A stretch of DNA of 24,076 nucleotides from a virus. Shown in pieces: positions 1 through 7,529 of this stretch; within the stretch, counting starts at the first letter, position 1, and each line of letters opens with the position of its first letter. Location: IMG/VR virus record IMGVR_UViG_3300044645_001180, positions 1 through 24,076 of that record, one strand, 5' to 3'. The notes beneath the pieces were generated by a model, which worked only from the letters and a program-made list of their open reading frames with translations, was not told the origin of the DNA and did not search any database. The position numbers and the translations under genes were made by a program.

Positions 1-102
1 AAAGTTTCTCGTTAATCCAATTGTCAATCCATCCCATCCAATAGGCTCAATGATATCCGTTTCATCTAAGTTGCTTTCAATTATTGTAAACTTCCAATTC
101 AT
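1..102 (-). CDS. Tail protein after the tape measure gene, 5' end only
   Basis: The reading frame opens with ATG at 102 and stays open for 34 codons to the window edge, starting MNWKFTIIESNLDETDII. Its ATG overlaps the tape measure stop codon in an ATGA arrangement (99-102), which suggests translational coupling. By position, directly after a tape measure gene, it is probably a distal tail or tail-tip component. That is inference from gene order only, since too little of the protein is present to recognise a family. Confidence 0.6.
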   Translation of the reverse strand, partial: MNWKFTIIESNLDETDIIEPIGWDGLTIGLTRNF

Positions 103-2363
103 TTTCTAAATTTTTTGTTTAGATACTCATTCTTGCCATTCTCAGTAATCAAAAACTTTCTAAATCCACTTTCATCCATATTTATGTTAGTGGTGCTTTT
201 GTTTTTGCTAAACAACCTATCTAACTTATCATAGTCAATGGCTACTGAACTATTAACATACACTGGACTATTATAATCGTGTGAAATATTGTAGTTTCCT
301 TTTGATGCTTCCAATAATAATTCGTTGGCAATACTTGGGCTTACCTTTTTATCAAAGATTAAATCTAAGGCAGGGAAATAGCTTTCTTTTGTTTTTGTAG
401 GGATGACCATTTCTCCTTTCGATAGGTAGGCAAGTATTGAATCGCTTGTATCTGTTCCCGGTCCTTCAACTCCTTTTGTTCCTTTGGCAAACTTTGGTAT
501 CGGTTGATTCTTGATGGATGCAATTTGTAAGGCTGTCAATGTTGCTATTCCTACTGCGGCAATACTTGCTGAAATTGGATCCATTGTTGCGTATGCCTTT
601 GTAATTGCTATTGCTCCATTGATACCTGCTTGAACTACATCCGCTTGTCTTTGCTTTCGTGCCGCCTCAGTTTTAATCCTTGCTATTTCTCTTTGGGTAT
701 TCCTCTCGATTGCTTGTTGCTGTGATGCTGAAAGCTCACGACCTTCCAATTGTTTCCGTTGTTCTTCTTCTGCTGCGGCAACTTTTAAATCTGTTTCTTG
801 TTGTAGATTTTGTTCTATTGTGCTAAATGTAAATGCCGCTGCATTTTCTAACATTTGAAAGGCTGTCTGCTGTGCTAATTTTCTATATTCTTCTTCTTTC
901 TTTGCCTTTTCTTCTAAGTATTTTGTATCAATATCAGATTGCTTTTTCTTTAAATCCTCGTAATCTTTTAACTCTTTTTCTACTTGAGCATAAATTTCTT
1001 CGGAAGTTTGATAGCGACCTTCTGAGGCAATTCTGCTGTATATTTCATCAATCTCAAGACTGCTTTTTTGATATTCTTTTTGAATATCTAATTGCCTATA
1101 GTAATTCTTTTTGAGTTGTGAGGTTGAATCAACATCCTCCATTGCTCTTTTGTTGGCTTCTTCTGTGGCTTTGGCTTCTGCCTCTGCTCTTTTTCGTGCT
1201 TCTTCTTCTGCCTTTTTTAATGCGGCAGCATCTGAAATTGCCTTTAATTTTGCTGTTTTCTCTTGTTGTTCTTTTAATTTGTTTTTTTCTTTTTCATCCC
1301 ACTTTTTATTTATTTCTGCAACATTGTATTTGTATTCCTCTAAGCTAGATTCTTGGAGTTTCCAAAACGCTTCTGATGTTCCACCTTCTTTAATGTATTT
1401 TCTTTCAGCTTCTTTTTGTTCTCTATCATAAGATATTTTCAAAGCAGCCAATTCTCCATCTCTTGATGTTTTTAATTTTTCTAACTTTCTGTTAAGTACT
1501 TTTTCATAAATCTCTAAATCCCTTTCATACCCCTTAGATAATCTTTCATTCATCTCTTGCGATCTACCTCCCGCATTATCCATTTCCATAATCAAATAAG
1601 CAAGCCCCGCAACTAACAAAGATATTCCAGCAGTAGCAACAGCAGTAGCAGCAGAAATTTCAACTCCCATTACCGTTGCACTTTTACCCGCTAACTTTTC
1701 TGATGTCGATAAAAATAAATTACTTAAAGCGTTTTTATCGGTTGCTAATTTTGCCAATTCTTGAACACCTGTTAATACAGCCATTGCACTTTGAACTTTT
1801 AACAAGGTCTTTTCAAGGTCTTTGTTTTCATCGCCCATTAATCCAATAGCACCTTGAGTAACTGCTACCCCTGCTGCCAATCCTCTGAATCCTTCAACTA
1901 CTGCATCAATCCTCTTGGTATCGCTTGACAATGCCTTAATCTTATCATTGACATCGCCTAAATGGTCGGTAAGTTCTGCCGCTCTTTTTGTTGCTTCTGA
2001 TAATTGTTTAGCATCTAATCCACCACTTGCAATCTGTGTTTTTAAATCTTTTAATTCTTGTTTTAATGTTTTGCCTTTTTTTGCAGTCTTTTCCATTTCC
2101 ACTCCCATTTCTGCAAAATGTTCCGCAACTCCCTCTAATATTCCTGCTTGTATTTCGTTTTTAAGGTGCGACATTTCATCGCTAAAATTACCCGCTTCTT
2201 GAGTAGTCTTTTTAAGTGTGTTTAAATAACGTGCTTGTGATTGATTTATTTCATCAATCTTTCTTGCATCCTCATCGGTTATCTTTCCAAGTAGTTTAAG
2301 TTGGTCAACTGCTGGTTGTAATCCTGTGGTGTCGGCAGTAAACTTTATAATGACATTTTCCAC
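99..2363 (-). CDS. Phage tail tape measure protein
   Basis: A 754-aa protein that should set tail length and be threaded through the tail tube. Residues 90-150 and about 275-560 are long charged coiled coils rich in K, E and A. A hydrophobic alanine/glycine-rich stretch lies near residues 227-262, and a second one (AGINGAIAITKAYATMDPIS and following) lies near 580-615. Just after it comes the segment PKFAKGTKGVEGPGTDTSDS followed by a KGEMVIP motif, which is common near the C-terminus of tape measure proteins. The ATG at 2363 follows a 127-bp non-coding gap. The stop overlaps the start of the next tail gene by 4 bases. The length is modest, which would fit a fairly short siphovirus tail. The class is clear; the exact family is not. 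Confidence 0.88.
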   Translation of the reverse strand: MENVIIKFTADTTGLQPAVDQLKLLGKITDEDARKIDEINQSQARYLNTLKKTTQEAGNFSDEMSHLKNEIQAGILEGVAEHFAEMGVEMEKTAKKGKTLKQELKDLKTQIASGGLDAKQLSEATKRAAELTDHLGDVNDKIKALSSDTKRIDAVVEGFRGLAAGVAVTQGAIGLMGDENKDLEKTLLKVQSAMAVLTGVQELAKLATDKNALSNLFLSTSEKLAGKSATVMGVEISAATAVATAGISLLVAGLAYLIMEMDNAGGRSQEMNERLSKGYERDLEIYEKVLNRKLEKLKTSRDGELAALKISYDREQKEAERKYIKEGGTSEAFWKLQESSLEEYKYNVAEINKKWDEKEKNKLKEQQEKTAKLKAISDAAALKKAEEEARKRAEAEAKATEEANKRAMEDVDSTSQLKKNYYRQLDIQKEYQKSSLEIDEIYSRIASEGRYQTSEEIYAQVEKELKDYEDLKKKQSDIDTKYLEEKAKKEEEYRKLAQQTAFQMLENAAAFTFSTIEQNLQQETDLKVAAAEEEQRKQLEGRELSASQQQAIERNTQREIARIKTEAARKQRQADVVQAGINGAIAITKAYATMDPISASIAAVGIATLTALQIASIKNQPIPKFAKGTKGVEGPGTDTSDSILAYLSKGEMVIPTKTKESYFPALDLIFDKKVSPSIANELLLEASKGNYNISHDYNSPVYVNSSVAIDYDKLDRLFSKNKSTTNINMDESGFRKFLITENGKNEYLNKKFRK

Positions 2364-2400
2364 TATTTCTTATTAGCGGTGCTTTGTTTTAATTGTTGGC

Positions 2401-2421
2401 TTTTCGCTTCGTTTGCGAAAA
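2401..2421. other. Short perfect hairpin before the tape measure gene
   Basis: TTTTCGC and GCGAAAA form a 7-bp perfect stem with a 7-nt loop in the 127-bp gap between the 203-aa gene and the tape measure gene. On the coding strand the T-run lies before the stem, not after it, so it does not look like a terminator for these genes. It could adjust tape measure translation or mRNA processing. The function is unknown. Confidence 0.35.
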
Positions 2422-2490
2422 AAAAGAAATCGTACAAATTTAATGTATTTATTTGATATGTAGGAGGTAAAAATTTCATTACAACTAACT

Positions 2491-3102
2491 TTAATCGTTC
2501 TCTGCTTTCAATTCCTCGTCTAACAGAATCAATGAATGAGCCGTTGCTTGTAGCTTTTCTATCTGGTCTACTATTCTCAAATACGTTTGGGAAGTTTCTC
2601 CGTATTGACTTAAAAACGGAATCAATTTCCTCAAGGGTGTGTACAAAAAAAAACCATCACCAAATTTTTTCCAACTTTCAATCTTATGCTTATTGTATTC
2701 GTGGTCATATTTTAAAACGCTTTCCTTTTCATCTACAAAGGCAACAGAAGCAACCTTATAGATAATCTCTGGGCTTATGATGTACTTCAATCGTTCCTCA
2801 AATCGTGCTATCTCAATAAACATATTTTTTAAGTCTAAAGATTTACCATTCTTTACCTCAATACATTTTTTCATTACTTCGATGTGATTGAGAATATAAT
2901 CCCTTGTAACTCCATTTTGTAGTTCCTCAAAAAATATTAAGGCATCCAATCCCCTTTGAAATGGCATTGAATTTTTATCTTTAAACTCGTAGTATTTTAC
3001 TTTATTACACTCGAATGCAAACTCTAAAGTAAATCCATCCTTTACAATTACATTAGAACTCGGATTCAAGCTCTGTAATCGCTTTTTTATCGCTCCAAAC
3101 AT
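2491..3102 (-). CDS. Pre-tape-measure protein, possible tail assembly factor
   Basis: A 203-aa soluble, mostly helical protein with no signal peptide or membrane segment. I do not recognise the family from sequence alone. It sits directly upstream of the tape measure gene, the usual place of tail assembly chaperones, so a role in tail assembly is a position-based inference. Its 5' end overlaps the preceding small gene by 50 bp. The next in-frame methionine is 45 residues further in and would remove a well-formed segment (IVKDGFTLEFAFECNKVKYY), so I keep the ATG at 3102. I saw no slippery site for a programmed frameshift. Confidence 0.7.
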   Translation of the reverse strand: MFGAIKKRLQSLNPSSNVIVKDGFTLEFAFECNKVKYYEFKDKNSMPFQRGLDALIFFEELQNGVTRDYILNHIEVMKKCIEVKNGKSLDLKNMFIEIARFEERLKYIISPEIIYKVASVAFVDEKESVLKYDHEYNKHKIESWKKFGDGFFLYTPLRKLIPFLSQYGETSQTYLRIVDQIEKLQATAHSLILLDEELKAEND

Positions 3103-3256
3103 TATTTATTTTTATTTGATATTGGTTTAATTTCTTGTAAACTTTTACTTCTGTTGATCCGTTTGCAAATCTATGATATTGATTGTTGCCTTGACATCCG
3201 CAAGAATGCCCTTGAGCAACAAATCCATTATTGTTTAAGATTAGCAACCAATTCAT
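3053..3256 (-). CDS. Small Cys-containing protein of unknown function
   Basis: A 67-aa product with a GHSCGCQG motif near residues 16-23, perhaps a metal site, followed by a short basic region (VKVYKKLNQYQIKI). It starts right beside the stop of the upstream membrane protein gene (3257) and its end overlaps the next gene by 50 bp. The tight packing and plausible composition support a real gene, but no family is recognised. The long overlap is the main reason for doubt. Confidence 0.55.
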   Translation of the reverse strand: MNWLLILNNNGFVAQGHSCGCQGNNQYHRFANGSTEVKVYKKLNQYQIKINNVWSDKKAITELESEF

Positions 3257-3604
3257 TTAATCTCGGTAAATTATTGAGGTTAGTATTTTATTCACTCCGC
3301 TTAGGGCCATACAATAGGCAAACATCCAAAAATATCCATAAGGCTGACCATCGTAAACAAAGAAAGCAAATGGAAATCCATAGAGTAGTATCATACAAGG
3401 TGGGCAGTTATAAAGTGGCTTTGTTATCCAAAACCATTCATCGCCAATCAACTTTTCAAATCGTTCTGTTATCGGCTTAAAAATCATTCCTTCCCCTGCA
3501 AAGATGTTGTGAATACCAATTATTGCAAGTGAGTTAAAAAAAAGTAACATAAAGACTTGAAATGCTTCAATCTTTGTGTTTAGAATCCATAGTTGTTCTT
3601 CCAT
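3257..3604 (-). CDS. Small membrane protein with CPPC motif
   Basis: A 115-aa protein with three likely membrane segments (about residues 15-36, 70-84 and 88-108). A YNCPPCMILLYG motif near residues 65-76 lies at the membrane face, which could bind metal or form a disulfide. It lies in the morphogenesis operon between a probable structural gene (3634-4008) and the small Cys protein gene. Small membrane proteins with a CPxC segment occur in Bacteroidota phages, but I cannot name a function. Early lysis or superinfection functions are possible and untested. Confidence 0.65.
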   Translation of the reverse strand: MEEQLWILNTKIEAFQVFMLLFFNSLAIIGIHNIFAGEGMIFKPITERFEKLIGDEWFWITKPLYNCPPCMILLYGFPFAFFVYDGQPYGYFWMFAYCMALSGVNKILTSIIYRD

Positions 3605-3633
3605 TGTTTTGTTTATTTTGGTTTATACTTTTT

Positions 3634-4008
3634 TTATGAGCAACAAGGCACGTTTTCAGTTCTTATTGCTGCATCTATCAATACCTTAGTAAAGTTTAAA
3701 ACTATTTGAGAATAATCGTTTTCACATAGTGTTAAAATAACTGGTGTACATAGGTCCGTTAATTCAAATATCTGAACTATTATCTCTCCCGTTCCATCGT
3801 TCCAAAATCCACTTAACAATCCATCTTTAGATAGTGATAGCGTTCCTCCTGCATTAGTTGTTATCCTTGTCTTTAAGACCATACCATTAGCAAAGGTAAA
3901 CCTTACTTCATAAATTGTTGTTGCCTCTAAATCTAAATTTAATGCGATGAAATCAATACATCCCGGTACATCTTGTTTGTATGTTGCGTTGCAATTAAGT
4001 AGTGCCAT
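3634..4008 (-). CDS. Probable structural protein, beta-rich
   Basis: A 124-aa protein with alternating hydrophobic/polar beta-like strands (IYEVRFTFANGMVLKTRITT; EIIVQIFELTDL) and several cysteines, including a CC pair near the C-terminus. No signal peptide or membrane helix is visible. Its place between the terminase group and the tape measure gene suggests a minor head-tail or tail component. That is inference, as the sequence gives no family match I trust. The gap to the methyltransferase stop is 3 bases. Confidence 0.6.
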   Translation of the reverse strand: MALLNCNATYKQDVPGCIDFIALNLDLEATTIYEVRFTFANGMVLKTRITTNAGGTLSLSKDGLLSGFWNDGTGEIIVQIFELTDLCTPVILTLCENDYSQIVLNFTKVLIDAAIRTENVPCCS

Positions 4009-4011
4009 ATT

Positions 4012-4563
4012 TTATCTTTTTATTCCCCAAAAGTACAAATCTTGAGGATATTCTAATCGTGTTTTAAATTGATAAATTAAAAAGTCTTTTTCAAAATTAA
4101 AGTTGCCAAAGAAATTGCCCTCAGTTAAATTCATGTAGTAATCTTCCCAATCTTCGGCTTTACTTGTAAATGGTGAATCGCTTGGGGATGTTCGTTTTGT
4201 TCCGTGTTCAGGTCTGCCTGTGGTGGCACAAGTAAATAAAAATAAACCTCCACTCTTTAAAAGATTGTCGATTACATTCCTTACCGTTTCCCTCCAATGC
4301 TTATCATGTTCAAAGCATTCAGTTGAAATAACAACATCAAATTTGTGGTTCTCAGCAGGTTTAAATTCGTGTCCTTTGCAAACAATATCCACATTCTTGC
4401 CTTCACCAATATCAATGCCAGTGTAATCGTAATTCTCAAATAAATAACGGTTGTTTCCGTTTATATCCAAACTACCAATATCTAATACGCTAACTCCTTT
4501 GAAGAAGTCAGGCATAAATTCTTTAACTGATTTGCAAAAGTTGATTTGCTCTTGATGGGCCAT
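4012..4563 (-). CDS. SAM-dependent methyltransferase (class I)
   Basis: A 183-aa protein with a class I methyltransferase core. Motif I is VLDIGSLDINGN (about residues 25-36), an acidic residue ends the next strand (YTGIDIGEG), and a motif IV-like strand reads FDVVISTECFEHD. The pattern resembles small-molecule or sugar methyltransferases (Methyltransf_11/23 type) more than DNA methyltransferases, because no NPPF/DPPY or PC motif is present. Its ATG and the stop of the glycosyltransferase gene share one base (TAATG), so the two are probably coupled. Together they may decorate a virion or host glycan; the substrate is unknown. Confidence 0.8.
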   Translation of the reverse strand: MAHQEQINFCKSVKEFMPDFFKGVSVLDIGSLDINGNNRYLFENYDYTGIDIGEGKNVDIVCKGHEFKPAENHKFDVVISTECFEHDKHWRETVRNVIDNLLKSGGLFLFTCATTGRPEHGTKRTSPSDSPFTSKAEDWEDYYMNLTEGNFFGNFNFEKDFLIYQFKTRLEYPQDLYFWGIKR

Positions 4564-5180
4564 TATTGATATTTTTCTATGTAAATTCTATTATCTTCAA
4601 ATTGAATCATCCCGAACTCAGGAAGTCTTGTTGTCGTGCTTATATCACTTTCAATCTTGCATCCGTATAGCTTCTTTGCTTTGCCTTTAGCATATTTAAT
4701 CAAATAATCATCACCACAAGCTATCTTCAAGTCAAATGGAATATCTACATAGTTAGATTTGTGGATGAACATTGCACAACCAAATCCATAAGGTCGTTCA
4801 ACTACATCGGTAAGGTTCATTGATACGGATTGTTTTAAGGCATAGTTTTCAAAGCACATACCAATTACTCCGCAATCTTCTAACTTATCGTTTAAGAAGC
4901 TAAAAACATTAGTATCGATTAGGATGTCATCGTTAAGGATGGCAATGTTATCATTGTCGGCAAGTTTAACTCCATAATTCCACGACTCATTTACAAATAA
5001 ATTTTCAACCCTTTTATCAATATAAAGTTTGGTGTTGTAAATCAATAACTCTTTTTCTAACTCGCTTCTTTCATTTGAAATTATAGTTATATCATTCACC
5101 AACTCGCAATCTATTAGCGATTGAATTAATGGCTTTATCTTGTCAGATTTCCAAAGGGTAGGTATGATTACTGAAAACAT
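4563..5180 (-). CDS. Glycosyltransferase, family 2-like (GT-A)
   Basis: A 205-aa protein starting MFSVIIPTLWKSDKIKPLI, the usual first strand of GT-A glycosyltransferases. A NESWNYGVKLADNDNIAILN segment leads into NDDILID (about residues 78-84), which fits the DXD-type metal/nucleotide-sugar site. The GT2 core is complete but short and there is no membrane anchor. It lies directly after the large terminase gene and is coupled to the methyltransferase gene downstream. Likely roles are sugar addition to a virion protein or to host surface polysaccharide; the sequence does not tell which. Confidence 0.78.
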   Translation of the reverse strand: MFSVIIPTLWKSDKIKPLIQSLIDCELVNDITIISNERSELEKELLIYNTKLYIDKRVENLFVNESWNYGVKLADNDNIAILNDDILIDTNVFSFLNDKLEDCGVIGMCFENYALKQSVSMNLTDVVERPYGFGCAMFIHKSNYVDIPFDLKIACGDDYLIKYAKGKAKKLYGCKIESDISTTTRLPEFGMIQFEDNRIYIEKYQ

Positions 5181-5215
5181 ATTTTAATTGTTGTTTGCAA
5201 ACTTACTATTTTTTT

Positions 5216-6466
5216 TTAATCTCTTACCAAAAACTTTGAACAAAATGTATTACAAGCGTATCTAAAGGTATCTAAGGCATCGGATTGTTGGGCAGGGTCG
5301 TTTCTGTCTGCTTTCTTAATTGAGCCATCAGGCAACACCGTAACATTCTCAAAGTCAAATTGCAATGGCTTGGTGTTATCTTTATCCAATAGAACATTCC
5401 CTCTACTCAATAAGCTATTTACCAAAACTCGGTTATCTGCTAATCTTGGATTAACTACCGGCACCATCATTTGATTGTTTGATAGATTTAGTTTGGCTCG
5501 AATTATCTTGTAGTAATTCATATTGTCTTGCACCATTGCAGAAGTTGATGAACCACTTGCATCGCCTGTAATCAAATAAAGTGTGTTTCCGTACTTAGTC
5601 TTAATTACATCGCACAACTCATAAATATCTGAATTAGCAAGTTTAATCGTTTCAATTACTCTTATCGTGTCAAAGGATGGAATTTGTAATACTGAGCAGG
5701 AAATAGGGTTTTTGTTAAAGTCAAAGGATAAAATTATCTCTAAGTTTTTTAGTATCTCAACTTTCTGCAAATGTTTATTAGGCTCAAAAGCATAGGCCCA
5801 AAGCATAGTGTCAAGGGTAACATCCTCAGCCAGGTACTCACAATTGAAATACATCGGATCAAGTGTTGCCTTTGCTGAATCTATTTCTTGAGCATCCATA
5901 AATGGGTTGTCGTAAGTTGTAAACTTCCACCCTTGCCATTCGTGTTGATACTTTTCATCGGTTGACCTTTTAAACAACTCTTTAAAGTAAGTCTTACCGA
6001 ATTGAGGAGTAGATAAAAACCAACAATCACCAATATAATCTGTTAGGGTTGCTCGGATTGTTCCGTTCCAAGCGGTTTTAAGTTTCTTTGCTTTCTCACA
6101 CTCGTCAATAACTACTCTTTTGTATTTTCGACCTCTGCCAGAGTCGGGTTCGTCTAATGACCACATATCAATAACACCTCCCGTTATCAATCTAATCTGT
6201 TTTAACTGTTCATTCTTCTGCTTGATGGCATCGCCAAGTATTTTGACAATGTCAATCCAAAAGTCGTTAAGGTCTTTGTATGTAGGGCAAAAGTAAGCAA
6301 CTGGAAATCCATCCAATGCAGGTTCAATAATTAGTTCTTTGGCAATGGAGGTCTTTCCAAATCTTCTACCACACTTCAAAACATTGAATCGCCTTTTTGT
6401 TTGCATAATCAACTCTTGGTTGATGTGCCTTTTTTGAAGTTTTACGATTATCTCACTCACGAACAA
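5216..6466 (-). CDS. terL: Terminase large subunit
   Basis: The 416-aa DNA packaging motor. Residues 32-40 are the Walker A site (CGRRFGKTS), 117-122 are Walker B with the catalytic acid pair (RVVIDE), and LSTPQ (151-155) is the coupling motif. The C-terminal RNase H-like nuclease is intact: LSFDFNKNP carries Asp249, ITGDASGS carries Asp302, and SDALD carries the last acidic residues (396-399). The length is normal for the family. The start at 6466 overlaps the preceding gene by 14 bp. No portal gene follows, and the next gene is a glycosyltransferase. Confidence 0.95.
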   Translation of the reverse strand: MFVSEIIVKLQKRHINQELIMQTKRRFNVLKCGRRFGKTSIAKELIIEPALDGFPVAYFCPTYKDLNDFWIDIVKILGDAIKQKNEQLKQIRLITGGVIDMWSLDEPDSGRGRKYKRVVIDECEKAKKLKTAWNGTIRATLTDYIGDCWFLSTPQFGKTYFKELFKRSTDEKYQHEWQGWKFTTYDNPFMDAQEIDSAKATLDPMYFNCEYLAEDVTLDTMLWAYAFEPNKHLQKVEILKNLEIILSFDFNKNPISCSVLQIPSFDTIRVIETIKLANSDIYELCDVIKTKYGNTLYLITGDASGSSTSAMVQDNMNYYKIIRAKLNLSNNQMMVPVVNPRLADNRVLVNSLLSRGNVLLDKDNTKPLQFDFENVTVLPDGSIKKADRNDPAQQSDALDTFRYACNTFCSKFLVRD

Positions 6467-6701
6467 CTTTTATAAGTAAATCACTTTTACTTTCAATGTC
6501 TGCTTTTATGTCTGTTGGAATTAGCTTGGCAGCAATCTTATAAAATTCAGTTGTGTTGTTTCTTCCCCAAATTAATAAATTTGCTTTGGGGTCTGCTTGT
6601 AGCTTTTCAAATACATCAAAAACTACTTCTTTAACTGATTTAGTTATTTTATTTTTTGCTCCTTTCGGTTTTCCCGAATTGCCTTTCTCAAATTTTGCCA
6701 T
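6453..6701 (-). CDS. Putative small terminase-like protein
   Basis: An 82-aa protein with the N-terminal pattern FEKGNSGKPKGAKNKITKS, similar to the KGxSGNPxGRPKGxKN segment of the DUF5681 family of phage-associated proteins. The rest is helical. Its position immediately upstream of, and overlapping, the large terminase gene supports a small terminase role (packaging-site recognition), although it is shorter than most TerS proteins. Translation starts 38 bases after a promoter-like site at 6739-6766. Confidence 0.65.
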   Translation of the reverse strand: MAKFEKGNSGKPKGAKNKITKSVKEVVFDVFEKLQADPKANLLIWGRNNTTEFYKIAAKLIPTDIKADIESKSDLLIKVVRE

Positions 6702-6738
6702 TCGTATTTAATCGTATTTATCGGCTATTGCCATTGTG

Positions 6739-6766
6739 CAAATATACAAATTATTTAATTGTCAAA
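6739..6766 (-). promoter_or_regulatory. Candidate promoter of the terminase/tail operon
   Basis: On the minus strand TATATTTG (6746-6739) fits the Bacteroidota -7 box TAnnTTTG. A TTTG lies upstream at 6766-6763, with a 16-bp spacer that is shorter than the usual 19-21. It is the only good candidate in the 135-bp gap before the small terminase gene. The short spacer could mean that an activator is needed. Confidence 0.4.
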
Positions 6767-6780
6767 TTTTAAAAGTTTTC

Positions 6781-6824
6781 TTTGTCAGTTTATAACCTTA
6801 CTTTTTTGATTTGTTTGTCAGTTT
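6781..6824. repeat. 11-bp direct repeat upstream of the late promoter
   Basis: TTTGTCAGTTT occurs at 6781-6791 and again at 6814-6824, 33 bp apart from start to start (about three helical turns). Both lie upstream of the candidate late promoter, in the only sizeable gap near the terminase genes. This spacing suits a dimeric activator or repressor site; no regulator is identified. Confidence 0.45.
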
Positions 6825-6836
6825 GTTAAAATAATT

Positions 6837-7517
6837 TTATTTGTTTGTTTTTAAGTATTCACCCCATTGTTTTGCCATTGCTTCTGCTATTCCCGGAAAT
6901 GTTTTGCTTCTTAATTTACTTCTTTCGGCTGCATTTATACCGTGTTTTCTAAAAGCGTCTGCATACCATAGTGGTTGTTTTTTTGTTTTGCCTGTTTTTT
7001 TATCAATCCACTCAAACATTTCACCTTTTCCGCTATGTGTTATAACTTCATCAAATAAATTTGGCTTTTCATTGTGATATAATGGAGGTAAGTTTTTAAG
7101 CCATAAGCACGTTGTTTTTTGTGCTTCATCTCCAAAATAATAAGGTTGTATTTTTTGTGTTGGTGGCTTGTAAATACTGCTCATAATTCCTACTGGATTT
7201 TCAACAGCAATATGTTTTATTGGTGCATTTATCATTGCCATAAAAAAATCTATTCCCTCTTGCTGTCTGCCATCTTTTCGCTTTTGTTCAAACCAAGCTG
7301 CCCCACTTACTGCTAAGTGTGTGCAAGGTGGAAAGGCTATCATTGCATCCCAATTATCATTTATAATGTCAAAAACATTTCCTTGATAATGCTTTGCTTT
7401 AGGGTTTCTATTTTCTTGCAAATCGCAACTCCAAGCATCAAATCCCATTTGCTCAAATCTGCCCCTTACTTCATCACTTTCTTCACACGCTACTAAAATT
7501 CTTATTTGGTTGTTCAT
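6837..7517 (-). CDS. DNA cytosine methyltransferase-like protein
   Basis: A 226-aa protein of the short phage family usually annotated as DNA cytosine methyltransferase. Residues 7-32 (ILVACEESDEVRGRFEQMGF, then SCDL) form the SAM-binding start. FPPCTHLAVSGAAWF (62-76) contains the PC catalytic pair. ENPVG (106-110) replaces the ENV motif, and TCLWLKNLPPL follows. It is shorter than restriction-type C5 methyltransferases and has little room for a target recognition domain. It could methylate phage DNA to evade restriction, or act on free nucleotides. It is the last gene of the replication operon, 12 bases after the primase-helicase gene. Confidence 0.8.
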   Translation of the reverse strand: MNNQIRILVACEESDEVRGRFEQMGFDAWSCDLQENRNPKAKHYQGNVFDIINDNWDAMIAFPPCTHLAVSGAAWFEQKRKDGRQQEGIDFFMAMINAPIKHIAVENPVGIMSSIYKPPTQKIQPYYFGDEAQKTTCLWLKNLPPLYHNEKPNLFDEVITHSGKGEMFEWIDKKTGKTKKQPLWYADAFRKHGINAAERSKLRSKTFPGIAEAMAKQWGEYLKTNK

Positions 7518-7529
7518 TTTATTTTGTCG

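Noticed and set aside
833-2202. Several plus-strand open frames across the tape measure gene
   Set aside because: They are Leu/Phe/Ser-rich shadows of the coiled-coil coding sequence and overlap it completely.
2401-2421. Hairpin as terminator before the tape measure gene
   Set aside because: On the coding strand the T-run precedes the stem, and a terminator here would cut off the tape measure gene from its operon.
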